Assembly: GCA_934623455.1 (NCBI GenBank)
Contig: CAKTVK010000051.1
Span: 1-14,632, forward strand
Origin: an uncultured Eggerthellaceae bacterium
GTDB lineage: Bacteria; Actinomycetota; Coriobacteriia; Coriobacteriales; Eggerthellaceae
Direction of reading: 5' to 3'
Length of the DNA stretch: 14,632 nt
A program made the position numbers and the translations under genes. Positions 1-6,780 of this stretch are shown piece after piece. How positions within the stretch are numbered: position 1 is the stretch's first letter; every line of letters begins with the position of its first letter. A model generated the notes under the pieces. The model made no database searches. It saw only the letters and a program-made list of their open reading frames with translations, and was not told the origin of the DNA.

Positions 1-99
1 GAGGAAACGAAGAATTGCGCTGCGTGCGATGCGGTTGATGGCGCCGATGACGTCGATGGTGCCGATAGCGTAAACGGAGCAAACGGCAAAGACGAGTAA
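1..99 (+). CDS. 3' end of an unidentified protein with an acidic tail (partial)
   Basis: Frame 1 is open from the window edge to TAA at 97-99 and gives 32 residues. The fragment begins EETKNCAACDAVDG and continues as an Asp/Gly/Ala/Asn-rich tail ending GKDE. It contains one CxxC pair (NCAAC), but nothing else is diagnostic, so no function is proposed. The repeated D-G-A-D pattern looks like a disordered acidic C-terminus. A palindromic repeat starts three bases after the stop and a perfect 11-bp terminator hairpin follows 48 bases downstream. That context supports a real gene end on this strand. The start and most of the gene lie outside the window. Confidence 0.5.
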   Translation, partial: EETKNCAACDAVDGADDVDGADSVNGANGKDE

Positions 100-101
100 T
101 C

Positions 102-133
102 GCGTGACAAATTACCCCACCTTTTGTCAACAT
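102..133 (+). repeat. Palindromic 32-bp repeat, copy A (diverged, forward)
   Basis: This copy matches the other three at 28 of 32 positions. The first three bases are GCG instead of TGT and the last base is T instead of A. The inner arms TGACAAA/TTTGTCA survive around the centre TTACCCCACCT. It begins three bases after the stop codon of the partial gene, in the same orientation as that gene, and lies just before its terminator. Confidence 0.85.
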
Positions 134-146
134 TTCGAGCATTTGA

Positions 147-180
147 AAACCCGAGGCGCCCTGCGTGCCTCGGGTTTGCG
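147..180 (+). terminator. Intrinsic terminator of the upstream partial gene
   Basis: A perfect 11-bp stem pairs AAACCCGAGGC (147-157) with GCCTCGGGTTT (167-177) across a 9-nt loop. The T run after the stem is short (TTTGCG), so efficiency is uncertain. It could work in both directions because the left side carries four As. Confidence 0.7.
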
Positions 181-639
181 TTCTGCAGAGGTATATAGTC
201 TGGGTTGAGATGTTTTCTGCCGCGATGCCGCCTAGAGATGTGGCGTCGATAAAAACGACCCACTTTTCGGTGGATTTTCTTCTATGCAGCTATCGGAAAT
301 CAGCGTTTCCCCAGGTCGCGAAAAAGTAAGTCTTGGCTAACCAACAGAAAAATGGTGCATTTTTCTCATGTTGTTGAAAAAACAGGTTGTAATTCGAAGT
401 TGTGATAGGTTGGAAGTAGGTCGCTCTCTCGCTTTTGCGATAAACTTTAATGTAAACAAAAAAGAATAATTATGAACTGGTGCTTTACCGATGGTCATCT
501 CGCACGAGTATCGTGTTTACCAGAAAACACCCTGATTTTCACTCTTGACCTACTTCCAACCTGCATCAACCTCGAATTTCGGCCCCAAAATCCAACAGCA
601 TGAATCCCACGAAGTAGTAAATCGCTAGAAAGATTGAAA
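178..639. other. Long AT-rich intergenic stretch without a convincing gene
   Basis: No frame here has a plausible start, ribosome site and codon use together. Visible structure includes a 9-bp AT hairpin at 346-366 (GAAAAATG/CATTTTTC plus one outer A-T pair), a small palindrome at 333-344 (TTGG-CTAA-CCAA), and the 188-bp inverted-repeat element listed separately. Inside that element are small hairpins at 502-514 and 513-530. Base composition is clearly more AT-rich than the coding DNA of the window. Confidence 0.6.
391..578. repeat. 188-bp element with 32-bp imperfect terminal inverted repeats (MITE-like)
   Basis: The left end (391-422) and the reverse complement of the right end (547-578) agree at 27 of 32 positions. 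The innermost 16 bases, AGGTTGGAAGTAGGTC, are identical. The mismatches are one A/G and a block of four (TGAT versus ATGC). The interior of 124 bp is AT-rich, has small hairpins, and contains a 43-codon open frame (472-603, running past the right end) with no good ribosome site. No target-site duplication is evident. It could be a miniature inverted-repeat transposable element, a remnant of one, or a long RNA hairpin. Confidence 0.55.
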
Positions 640-671
640 TTGTTGACAAAAGGTGGGGTAATTTGTCAACA
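640..671 (-). repeat. Palindromic 32-bp repeat, copy B (reverse)
   Basis: Read on the minus strand this copy is identical over 32 bp to copies C and D. Arms TTGTTGACAAA and TTTGTCAACAA pair perfectly for 11 bp around an asymmetric 11-nt centre, which reads AGGTGGGGTAA on the plus strand. It is inverted relative to copies A and C. Confidence 0.9.
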
Positions 672-689
672 AAAAGTGATGCGCGGCAC

Positions 690-880
690 GGAATCGTAAC
701 GCAAATTGCACACGGCGAATGTTTGGGGGTTGACCCCCCCCTGTTCGGCGGCGATACTGGAAACGCACAACCGAATATTGAACTGCGCTGTTGGGTTCTT
801 GGGAAGGAAGTAAGCCTTTCCAAGTTGGATGAATGGGGTGAGAAGCCCCGCGAGTCGGTCACCGTGATGCTGCACCTTTC
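690..880 (+). ncRNA. Candidate structured leader RNA, weakly cobalamin-riboswitch-like
   Basis: The stretch has no credible coding potential but is rich in stable stems: GGGGG-TTGA-CCCCC (725-738), a 9-bp stem TTGGGAAGG/CCTTTCCAA with one G-U pair (799-823), and GGGG/CCCC (835-849). Several pieces occur in the order found in cobalamin riboswitches: GGCGAAT (714-720), CTGT (741-744), ACTGG (756-760), GGGAAGG (801-807), GATGA (828-832) and GCGAGTCGG (850-858) followed by ACC (861-863). However, the normally strict B12 box and the upstream GGGAA element are poorly matched. An intrinsic terminator follows at 1057-1095, and the downstream gene encodes a DUF4430 (transcobalamin-like) domain. An unrelated structured RNA, or no RNA gene at all, remains possible. 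Confidence 0.3.
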
Positions 881-1056
881 CTTTGAATGCGGGGAGGGGA
901 GCGGATAAGTCGGACCTCCGTTACCGCCGGCGTAGGCGAGAACCGCCAGCACCGGGGACCCGCCAGCGTACCAACCATCACGCGTGAGCAATTTAAGCGA
1001 AGCGGCCAAGCTAGCCGCAAAACTGCGAAGCGAGCGAAGCGAACGTGATTTCGAAG

Positions 1057-1095
1057 AAACGCCAGCGATTCCATTTCGGGGCCGCTGGCGTTTTC
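1057..1095 (+). terminator. Intrinsic terminator between the candidate leader RNA and the surface-protein gene
   Basis: A perfect 11-bp stem pairs AAACGCCAGCG (1057-1067) with CGCTGGCGTTT (1083-1093) across a 15-nt loop, followed by TTTTCC. It lies 177 bases before the start codon at 1272 with no convincing gene upstream in the intergenic region. So it either ends a small RNA or works as a leader attenuator for the surface-protein gene. Confidence 0.7.
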
Positions 1096-1152
1096 CATTT
1101 CTTTTCGGTGTGGGGAACGTGCACAACGCAACAATGTCGCTCGCGCGAAAGC

Positions 1153-1237
1153 GCGCGCTGCATAAGCGGGGTGCGCAAAGGTGTGCGGCTCATACCGGGC
1201 ACGCACAAAGGACGCGCGCCGCATAGGCGGGGCGCAA
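1153..1237 (+). repeat. GC-rich direct repeat in the leader of the surface-protein gene
   Basis: The 26 bases at 1153-1178 (begins GCGCGCTGCATAAGCGGGG) recur at 1214-1237 as a 24-base variant (begins GCGCGCCGCATAGGCGGGG), with start points 61 bp apart. Both lie in the 177-base segment between the terminator and the start codon. The function is unknown: a protein-binding site, an RNA structure, or a partial duplication. Confidence 0.45.
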
Positions 1238-1271
1238 GAAAACAAGGGACAAGGAAACGAAAGGAAGGGAA

Positions 1272-4200
1272 ATGCAGAAAGAGAAGAAACGCATGCGCGG
1301 CGCGCTGAACGTCTTCCTGTCGCTCGTGCTTGCGGCGGGTCTGCTGCCGGTTCTGCCGACAGCGGCCGCAGCCGACGAGCCCGCGACGGCGGAGCTGGGA
1401 AGCGTGCACGTGACCGTGGAGAACACCACGTTCACCGCGCCGGTTGACGACGAGGCGCCCGCCTGGACGGGCAAGCTCGTGGACACCACCGTGGCGCTTG
1501 CCGCCGACTCCACCATGATGAGCTGCGTGCAAGCCGCCATCACGTCCGCCGGCAAGACCTACGAGATGAAGAACTCCACTTACATGAGAAGCATCGCGGG
1601 CTTGGGCGAGTTCGATGGCGGCGAGCAATCCGGCTGGATGGGCACGCTGAACGACTGGTTTACGAACCAGACCTTCGATGCGTTCACCGTGGCCAACGGC
1701 AAGCTTTCCGCCGGTGACGAGATTCGCGTGATGTACACGTGCACCGGATACGGTGCCGATCTGGGCGGGGACTTTCTCAGCACGGACAAGTCGCTCAAAT
1801 CCATCGAGTTCTCCGCTGGCACGCTGGACAAGGAGTTCAGCGCATCCGAGCATGCCTACACGCTGACCGTGCCACAGGGCACCGCATCGGTGAAAGTGCT
1901 GCCCACGGCCGCCAACAAGAACTATCAGGTGCGCACGTTCGCGAGCGATACCCTGTATAAGCGCACGGCGGATGTGCCCGTGACCGATGGCGCCACCATT
2001 ACCGTGAAGAGCGGCTACGCGAACATGGATGCCGCGAACGATGCAGCGGATACAATCACCTATACGTTTACCGTGAAGGTGGGCGGCGAAGCCCCCGAAC
2101 CTGCGGCAAAAGTCATTGACAGCGGCACGCTGAATAACGCCACGTGGACGGTGTACGATAACGGCGTTTTGAAGCTGGGCAAGATCGACGGCACCGATGG
2201 CAAGATGCGCGACAGCAGCCAATGGAGCACACCGGCCTATTCCAAAAAGTACGGCAAGTCCATCACCTCCATTGTGATTGACGAAGGCATTACGTATCTG
2301 GGCAATTACGTGCTTGCCCAGCTGACCTCGGCTACGTCTATTTCGTTCCCTGCAAGCTTGACCGATATGGGAACCAATGCACTGTACGGTTGCAGCAGCG
2401 TTACGGAATACCATTGCGCCGAGGGCGGCAGCCTTGTGATTGACGGGAATTACCTGCTGAAGGATAACGGCGCAACGCTTCTGAAAATTCTTGACCCAAC
2501 GCTTGTTACGGGTGCGGTCACGCTGCCGGCAACGGTAACGGCCATTGGCGAGCAGTTCCGCGGCATGACTGCCATGACGAGCATTGAGCTTCCTGCCGGT
2601 CTGAAGAAAATGGGTGCGTATGCGTTCGCTAATTGCACGGGTTTGACCGAGGTTACCGTTCCTTGCAATTTGACCGATGATGATTACGCATTCGCGGGTT
2701 GCAAAAATCTAACCTCCATTACTTTTTCGGAAGGCGTTACGAGCGTTATTAATGGCGGCATTGGCTATCTGAAGAATCTGACCACCATCAATTTCCCTTC
2801 GACGCTGACCGAGCTCAGTGGCGGCGCCATCAGCAATAGCGTGACCACCATCACGTTCGCTGAAGGCTGTGCTTATGCGTTTGAAAATGGCGTTATCACC
2901 AAAACTACCGATGCTGGCAAAGAGATCGTCAAAGTGCTTTCGAGCGCCTCAGTTGTCGATGAAAACGGCGTGCTCACCATCCCCGAAGGCGTTACCGCTA
3001 TCGGAGCGAGCGCGTATGAACGCCGCAGCGACATTAAATCCATCGTGTTCCCCAGCACGTTGAAGACCATTGGTGATAGTGCGTTTGCAAGCTGCGCGAA
3101 TCTTACGGGCGAGCTTGTTATCCCCCAAGGCGTGACTACGCTCGAGCGGTTTGCTTTTGGCAGCACGGGTATTACGAAGGCCGTGATTCCTGCTGGTGTG
3201 ACCGAAATTGGCAATCAGCTGTTCGATTATTGTGAGAGCTTGAAAGAGCTGGTTGTTGGCAGCAATGTGAGCGATTCGATCTGCAATTCTTGCCCTGCTC
3301 TTGAAACTATCACGGTGACCGAGGGCGTTACCGCTATTACGAATAATGCTTTCAGGGCGTCGAAGGCAGAGGACCACAACGCGTTGACCACGCTCAATCT
3401 TCCCGCTAGCCTTCAAACGTTAGAGGCGTCGGCTCTGAAGAACAATATGGCGTTGACCACCATCAACTGTGCGGAAGGCGGCAATTTCGCATTTGCGGAC
3501 AATCTTTTGACGAAACCTGCTGACCATGCTCTCGTGTATGCGCTGCCCTTGATCAGCGGCGCGTTTTCGGTTCCCGAAGGAACAACGGAGATTGGCAGCA
3601 GCGCTTTTATCAACTGCGCAAACATCACTTCGGTTTCTTTCCCCGAGGGTTTGAAGACCATTGGCGCGAAGGCATTCGAAGAAGGTCGTGATGGAAGCCT
3701 TGCTGGCGAGCTGGTTATTCCTAGCACGGTTACGTTTATCGGCGATTACGCGTTCTCTAATTGCACGGGTTTGACTAAGGTGAATTGCCTTGATCCGGCG
3801 ACACCTACCGATATCACTTATGGTGCGCGCGTGTTCCAATCTTGTACGGGTGTGACCGAGGTCCATCTGCCCCAGGGATTGACAGCATACGATGGACTTT
3901 TCTATAGCGCAACGAAGGTAACCGTGCTTGATATTCCCGAAACGGCAACTTCGCTTGGCGGCAACGGGCAGAATTTCCGCGGCATGATTGCGCTGCGCAG
4001 CGTGTCTATGCCGGGCGTGACTGCACTGGGGTATATGGATTTTTACGGAAACAAGAACCTGGAAACCATTGATTTGTCGGGCGCTGTTTCTATTGGTGAC
4101 ACGTCTTTCAACAATATGGGCGTGAACATGAAAGAGCTGTACCTGGGTAAGCAATTGACATCGTTCGGCAATAACACCATGACGTATCCGGCGTTCATCT

Positions 4201-6494
4201 ATTATGCCGGCTCCCAGGAGGATTGGGGCAAAATCGAGTTCGGCAGCAAAGTTGCCGAGCGCATCGAGCAATACGGCACAACGGTCGTATACAACTACAA
4301 AGCGGCTTCTGAGCCTTTGACCGTGGTGTCCCAGCCCGCGAACATTTCTGCGTACAAGGGCCTGGTATCCCAAGAGGCAACGTTTGATGTTGCTATTCCC
4401 GAAGGCGCTACTGCGTATTATTACTGGTACGATGCCAACGGTGCATGCGTGAGCGCGGGCACCAGCGCAAGCTTCACTACTGCCTCCTCCACGCTGGGCG
4501 ACTTCACGTACTACTGCGTTGCCAAGGCAATTGCCGCCGATGGCACCGTGAGCACCGTTAAAAGCGCGCCGTTTACCCTGACGGTATCTGAGCTTACGGG
4601 CATTTTCCAGGGCTCCGGCACCGAAGAGGATCCCTACCTGCTGAAAACCGCTCAGGACCTGGCAAACCTTTCCTCTATCGTGAACAGCGGCGAGTCCTAC
4701 GAGGGCAGCGTGTTCAAGATGGCGGCCGATATTGAGCTGCCGGCCGGCTGGACGCCTATTGGCGCCACGAAGGACGGCTCGGACGATATTCAGGGCGGCA
4801 AGAACCTGAACGCGTTCCGTGGCACGTTCGATGGCGATGGCCACTTGCTGACCGTTCCCGCTGGTGAGAAACCCCTGTTCAATTACGTATGGGGCGCTAC
4901 CATCAAGAATCTGAACATTTACGGTTCGCAGGTCAACGGCTTCGGTCTGATTGACAAGTGGGTGGGCATCGGCCTGTCCGGCACGGGCGTAACCATCAGC
5001 GGTGTCACCCTGAAGGCGGGCACGAGCACCTTGAAGTCCGGCCTGTTGGGCGGCGTGATCACCACGAATCCTTATGGCGGTGTGCCTGCCGCGTATGTGG
5101 CAAGCATCAGCGACTGCACCATTGAAGAGGGCGTGACCATTGGCTACACCGGCACGGAAGATATGATTGGCTCCTTCGCCGGCCGTTTCCAGGGCACCAT
5201 GGAGAACTGCGTGAGCCACGCTACCGTGAAGGGCACGAACTTTGTTGGCGGCATCATTGGCACGCGCGACAACGCGCTGGGCACGTGCGCGGTGACCGGC
5301 TGCACGTTCGACGGCACCGTTGAGGCCAGCGGCAAGAACGCCGGCGGCATTGTGGGCGGCGGCTACGAGAACTCCACCGCTCCGAACGGCATTCACGTGT
5401 CAGTAAATGATTGCGTTTCTTCCGGCACGATTTCCGGCAAAGAGAACGTGGGCGGCATCCTGGGTGGCGACGAGTACATCGCGCAGGCATGGAACGGCTA
5501 CACGTTCAAGAACAACACGTTTAATGGCACGGTTTCCGGCCAGACGAACGTGGGCGCCATTATTGGCTTCTACGACTCGCTAAACAAGTGGGACGACATT
5601 TCCGGCAACACGTTCACGCACGGCTGCGGTGCCGATAAGGGCTTTGGCAAGGTGTGGATCGTAGACACGAACCACGCGAACCCCACGGCTATCGAGGGCG
5701 TGAAGTACGTGAATACCGAGACGAGCGTTGCGGGTTGCCCCGAGGTTACCGGCTGCGCTTGGAAGACGGGCTTCAACCGCACTGACGACCCGCTGGGCGC
5801 CGACGCGAATGCGCTGTGCAAGATGCAGACGTACTTCGAGGTATCCACCGCTGTTGCGGCTGACGGCGCTGGTGCCGCTCCCGCCGCCGTGCGTGCTGGC
5901 GACACTGTGACGGTGGACGTGTCCGTTTCCGCGAACGACGGCGTTGCGGCGCTGTCCGGCACGCTGGACTTCGACCCTGCCGTGTTCGAGCTTGTGAGCG
6001 TTTCGAAGGGCGCGGGCCTGTCCGAGGGCGCGTCGTTCCTGCCGGCCGAGGGCGCGGCTGAAACCTTGTTCAGCTTCTACGGCAACGAGGCCGCAGCTGA
6101 TGCGGAGGGTGGCATCGTGGTCGCCACCGCCACGCTTAAGGCTTTGAAGGCCGCCGATGCCGCGACCATCGGCGTGAAGGACGCCACGGCAGCCATCGCG
6201 GGCGACTCGCTTGACCATGCCGCGACCGTTGGCCGCGTTGCCACGCTTGACGTGCTGGCGGATGCCACGCTGGGCGACGCGAACGGCAACGGCCGCGTGA
6301 ACATCGTGGACGCGCAAGTGGTCTACGACATGGCGACCGGCGCCTACGGCGCGGATTACGCCGCTCTGGCGCTTCCCGCCGGCTGGACGCGCGCGACCTT
6401 GCTGTGGGCCGCCAACGTCAACGGCGACGACGCCATCGACGCGGTTGACGCGTTCGCCATCCAGCGCTTCGTGCACTACGGAGCCTGGGCGTAA
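1272..6494 (+). CDS. Very large secreted surface protein: DUF4430, cadherin-like, BspA leucine-rich repeats, Ig-like, GLUG repeats, cohesin and dockerin
   Basis: This 1740-residue protein starts at an ATG six bases after AGGA (1262-1265). Residues 1-34 form a signal peptide (KKRMR, hydrophobic core, cleavage near AAA-A|DE). Domains in order: DUF4430 (about 43-160; FDGGEQSGWM), cadherin-like beta sandwich (175-272), BspA-type LRR_5 region (about 281-1008, with many FP..L..IG..AF..C..L units), Ig-like (1014-1107), GLUG/beta-helix region (1110-1460; FVGGIIG 1324, NAGGIVG 1356, NVGGILG 1392, NVGAIIG 1426), cohesin (1521-1662), type I dockerin (1667-1740). Both dockerin calcium loops keep their ligand positions: D1669/N1671/N1673/N1677/D1680 and N1715/N1717/D1719/D1723/D1726. 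No LPXTG motif, S-layer domain or terminal membrane helix is seen, so retention may rely on cohesin-dockerin pairing. Families of this kind adhere to host or polysaccharide; the ligand is unknown. Codon use is visibly more AT-rich from about 2300 to 4200 than at either end, suggesting mosaic assembly. Confidence 0.93.
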   Translation: MQKEKKRMRGALNVFLSLVLAAGLLPVLPTAAAADEPATAELGSVHVTVENTTFTAPVDDEAPAWTGKLVDTTVALAADSTMMSCVQAAITSAGKTYEMKNSTYMRSIAGLGEFDGGEQSGWMGTLNDWFTNQTFDAFTVANGKLSAGDEIRVMYTCTGYGADLGGDFLSTDKSLKSIEFSAGTLDKEFSASEHAYTLTVPQGTASVKVLPTAANKNYQVRTFASDTLYKRTADVPVTDGATITVKSGYANMDAANDAADTITYTFTVKVGGEAPEPAAKVIDSGTLNNATWTVYDNGVLKLGKIDGTDGKMRDSSQWSTPAYSKKYGKSITSIVIDEGITYLGNYVLAQLTSATSISFPASLTDMGTNALYGCSSVTEYHCAEGGSLVIDGNYLLKDNGATLLKILDPTLVTGAVTLPATVTAIGEQFRGMTAMTSIELPAGLKKMGAYAFANCTGLTEVTVPCNLTDDDYAFAGCKNLTSITFSEGVTSVINGGIGYLKNLTTINFPSTLTELSGGAISNSVTTITFAEGCAYAFENGVITKTTDAGKEIVKVLSSASVVDENGVLTIPEGVTAIGASAYERRSDIKSIVFPSTLKTIGDSAFASCANLTGELVIPQGVTTLERFAFGSTGITKAVIPAGVTEIGNQLFDYCESLKELVVGSNVSDSICNSCPALETITVTEGVTAITNNAFRASKAEDHNALTTLNLPASLQTLEASALKNNMALTTINCAEGGNFAFADNLLTKPADHALVYALPLISGAFSVPEGTTEIGSSAFINCANITSVSFPEGLKTIGAKAFEEGRDGSLAGELVIPSTVTFIGDYAFSNCTGLTKVNCLDPATPTDITYGARVFQSCTGVTEVHLPQGLTAYDGLFYSATKVTVLDIPETATSLGGNGQNFRGMIALRSVSMPGVTALGYMDFYGNKNLETIDLSGAVSIGDTSFNNMGVNMKELYLGKQLTSFGNNTMTYPAFIYYAGSQEDWGKIEFGSKVAERIEQYGTTVVYNYKAASEPLTVVSQPANISAYKGLVSQEATFDVAIPEGATAYYYWYDANGACVSAGTSASFTTASSTLGDFTYYCVAKAIAADGTVSTVKSAPFTLTVSELTGIFQGSGTEEDPYLLKTAQDLANLSSIVNSGESYEGSVFKMAADIELPAGWTPIGATKDGSDDIQGGKNLNAFRGTFDGDGHLLTVPAGEKPLFNYVWGATIKNLNIYGSQVNGFGLIDKWVGIGLSGTGVTISGVTLKAGTSTLKSGLLGGVITTNPYGGVPAAYVASISDCTIEEGVTIGYTGTEDMIGSFAGRFQGTMENCVSHATVKGTNFVGGIIGTRDNALGTCAVTGCTFDGTVEASGKNAGGIVGGGYENSTAPNGIHVSVNDCVSSGTISGKENVGGILGGDEYIAQAWNGYTFKNNTFNGTVSGQTNVGAIIGFYDSLNKWDDISGNTFTHGCGADKGFGKVWIVDTNHANPTAIEGVKYVNTETSVAGCPEVTGCAWKTGFNRTDDPLGADANALCKMQTYFEVSTAVAADGAGAAPAAVRAGDTVTVDVSVSANDGVAALSGTLDFDPAVFELVSVSKGAGLSEGASFLPAEGAAETLFSFYGNEAAADAEGGIVVATATLKALKAADAATIGVKDATAAIAGDSLDHAATVGRVATLDVLADATLGDANGNGRVNIVDAQVVYDMATGAYGADYAALALPAGWTRATLLWAANVNGDDAIDAVDAFAIQRFVHYGAWA

Positions 6495-6504
6495 GGCTTT
6501 CTGC

Positions 6505-6539
6505 CGGGTCGGGCGGCATCGTCCTTCCGGCCCGGCCCG
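6505..6539 (+). other. GC-rich hairpin just after the surface-protein stop codon
   Basis: CGGGTCGGGC (6505-6514) pairs with GCCCGGCCCG (6530-6539) over 10 bp with one G-U pair. No T run follows, so it is more likely an RNA-stabilising 3' hairpin or a REP-like palindrome than a terminator. Confidence 0.5.
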
Positions 6540-6572
6540 ATTGAGGCCTATCCGCTGTTGCCGGCTGTGGAA

Positions 6573-6605
6573 CGGGGGACGGAGGTTTGTTCCAACCGTC
6601 CCCCG
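6573..6605. repeat. Perfect GC-rich palindrome, REP-like
   Basis: CGGGGGACGG (6573-6582) pairs perfectly with CCGTCCCCCG (6596-6605) around a 13-nt loop. No T run follows. It has the look of a dispersed extragenic palindrome, but there is only one copy in this window, so that is an inference. Confidence 0.5.
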
Positions 6606-6623
6606 GTCGGCAATCCTTCATGT

Positions 6624-6655
6624 TGTTGACAAATTACCCCACCTTTTGTCAACAA
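6624..6655 (+). repeat. Palindromic 32-bp repeat, copy C (forward)
   Basis: This copy is identical over 32 bp to the reverse complements of copies B and D. With the preceding T (6623) the arms TTGTTGACAAA and TTTGTCAACAA form a perfect 11-bp stem around TTACCCCACCT. It sits 129 bases after the surface-protein stop and directly abuts the next terminator hairpin. Confidence 0.9.
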
Positions 6656-6689
6656 AAAATCCGAGGTGCTGTTTGCCCTCGGATTTTTC
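6655..6689. terminator. Two-way intrinsic terminator between the convergent surface-protein and lipid-kinase genes
   Basis: AAAAATCCGAGG (6655-6666) pairs perfectly with CCTCGGATTTTT (6677-6688) across a 10-nt loop. Both strands end in runs of T, so it can stop transcription from the surface-protein gene (+) and from the kinase gene (-). The hairpin shares its first base with repeat copy C. Confidence 0.9.
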
Positions 6690-6748
6690 TTGTGCTTTTG
6701 TTTCTTTGCCGTAAGTCCTTGCCAGCCAGTGCGTCGAATCGCGACGAA

Positions 6749-6780
6749 TTGTTGACAAAAGGTGGGGTAATTTGTCAACA
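6749..6780 (-). repeat. Palindromic 32-bp repeat, copy D (reverse), overlapping the kinase stop codon
   Basis: This copy is identical over 32 bp to copy B and to the reverse complement of copy C. It overlaps the 3' end of the minus-strand kinase gene. The last codon (TGT, Cys) and the stop (TGA, plus-strand 6775-6777) both come from the repeat. Confidence 0.9.

Noticed and set aside
102..133. CRISPR-like array formed by the 32-bp repeats
   Set aside because: Copies are far apart, alternate in orientation and have no regular spacers; no cas genes are present.
472..603. 43-residue open frame inside the 188-bp inverted-repeat element
   Set aside because: No ribosome site (only AAAGAA), it runs through the right inverted repeat, and the sequence has no recognisable features.
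663..908. 81-codon plus-strand open frame over the candidate leader RNA
   Set aside because: It begins inside repeat copy B, lacks a ribosome site and has no known relatives that I recognise; the stretch is better explained by RNA structure.
566..1126. 186-codon minus-strand open frame over the intergenic region
   Set aside because: The translation crosses repeat copy B (VDKLPHLLST) and the structured leader and has a low-complexity Ser/Leu/Arg part. It looks like a typical spurious product of noncoding DNA.
1011..2414. 467-codon open frame on the minus strand
   Set aside because: It overlaps the well-supported surface-protein gene, its translation is Arg/His/Gly-rich with no recognisable domain, and it arises from GC-biased codon use on the opposite strand.
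3420..5396. 658-codon open frame on the minus strand
   Set aside because: Same explanation: antisense to repeat-rich, GC-biased coding DNA. The product is rich in Arg, Ala and His with no domain, signal or ribosome site.
5580..6476. 298-codon open frame antisense to the cohesin-dockerin region
   Set aside because: Low-complexity shadow of a clear domain-bearing frame; no ribosome site or family resemblance.
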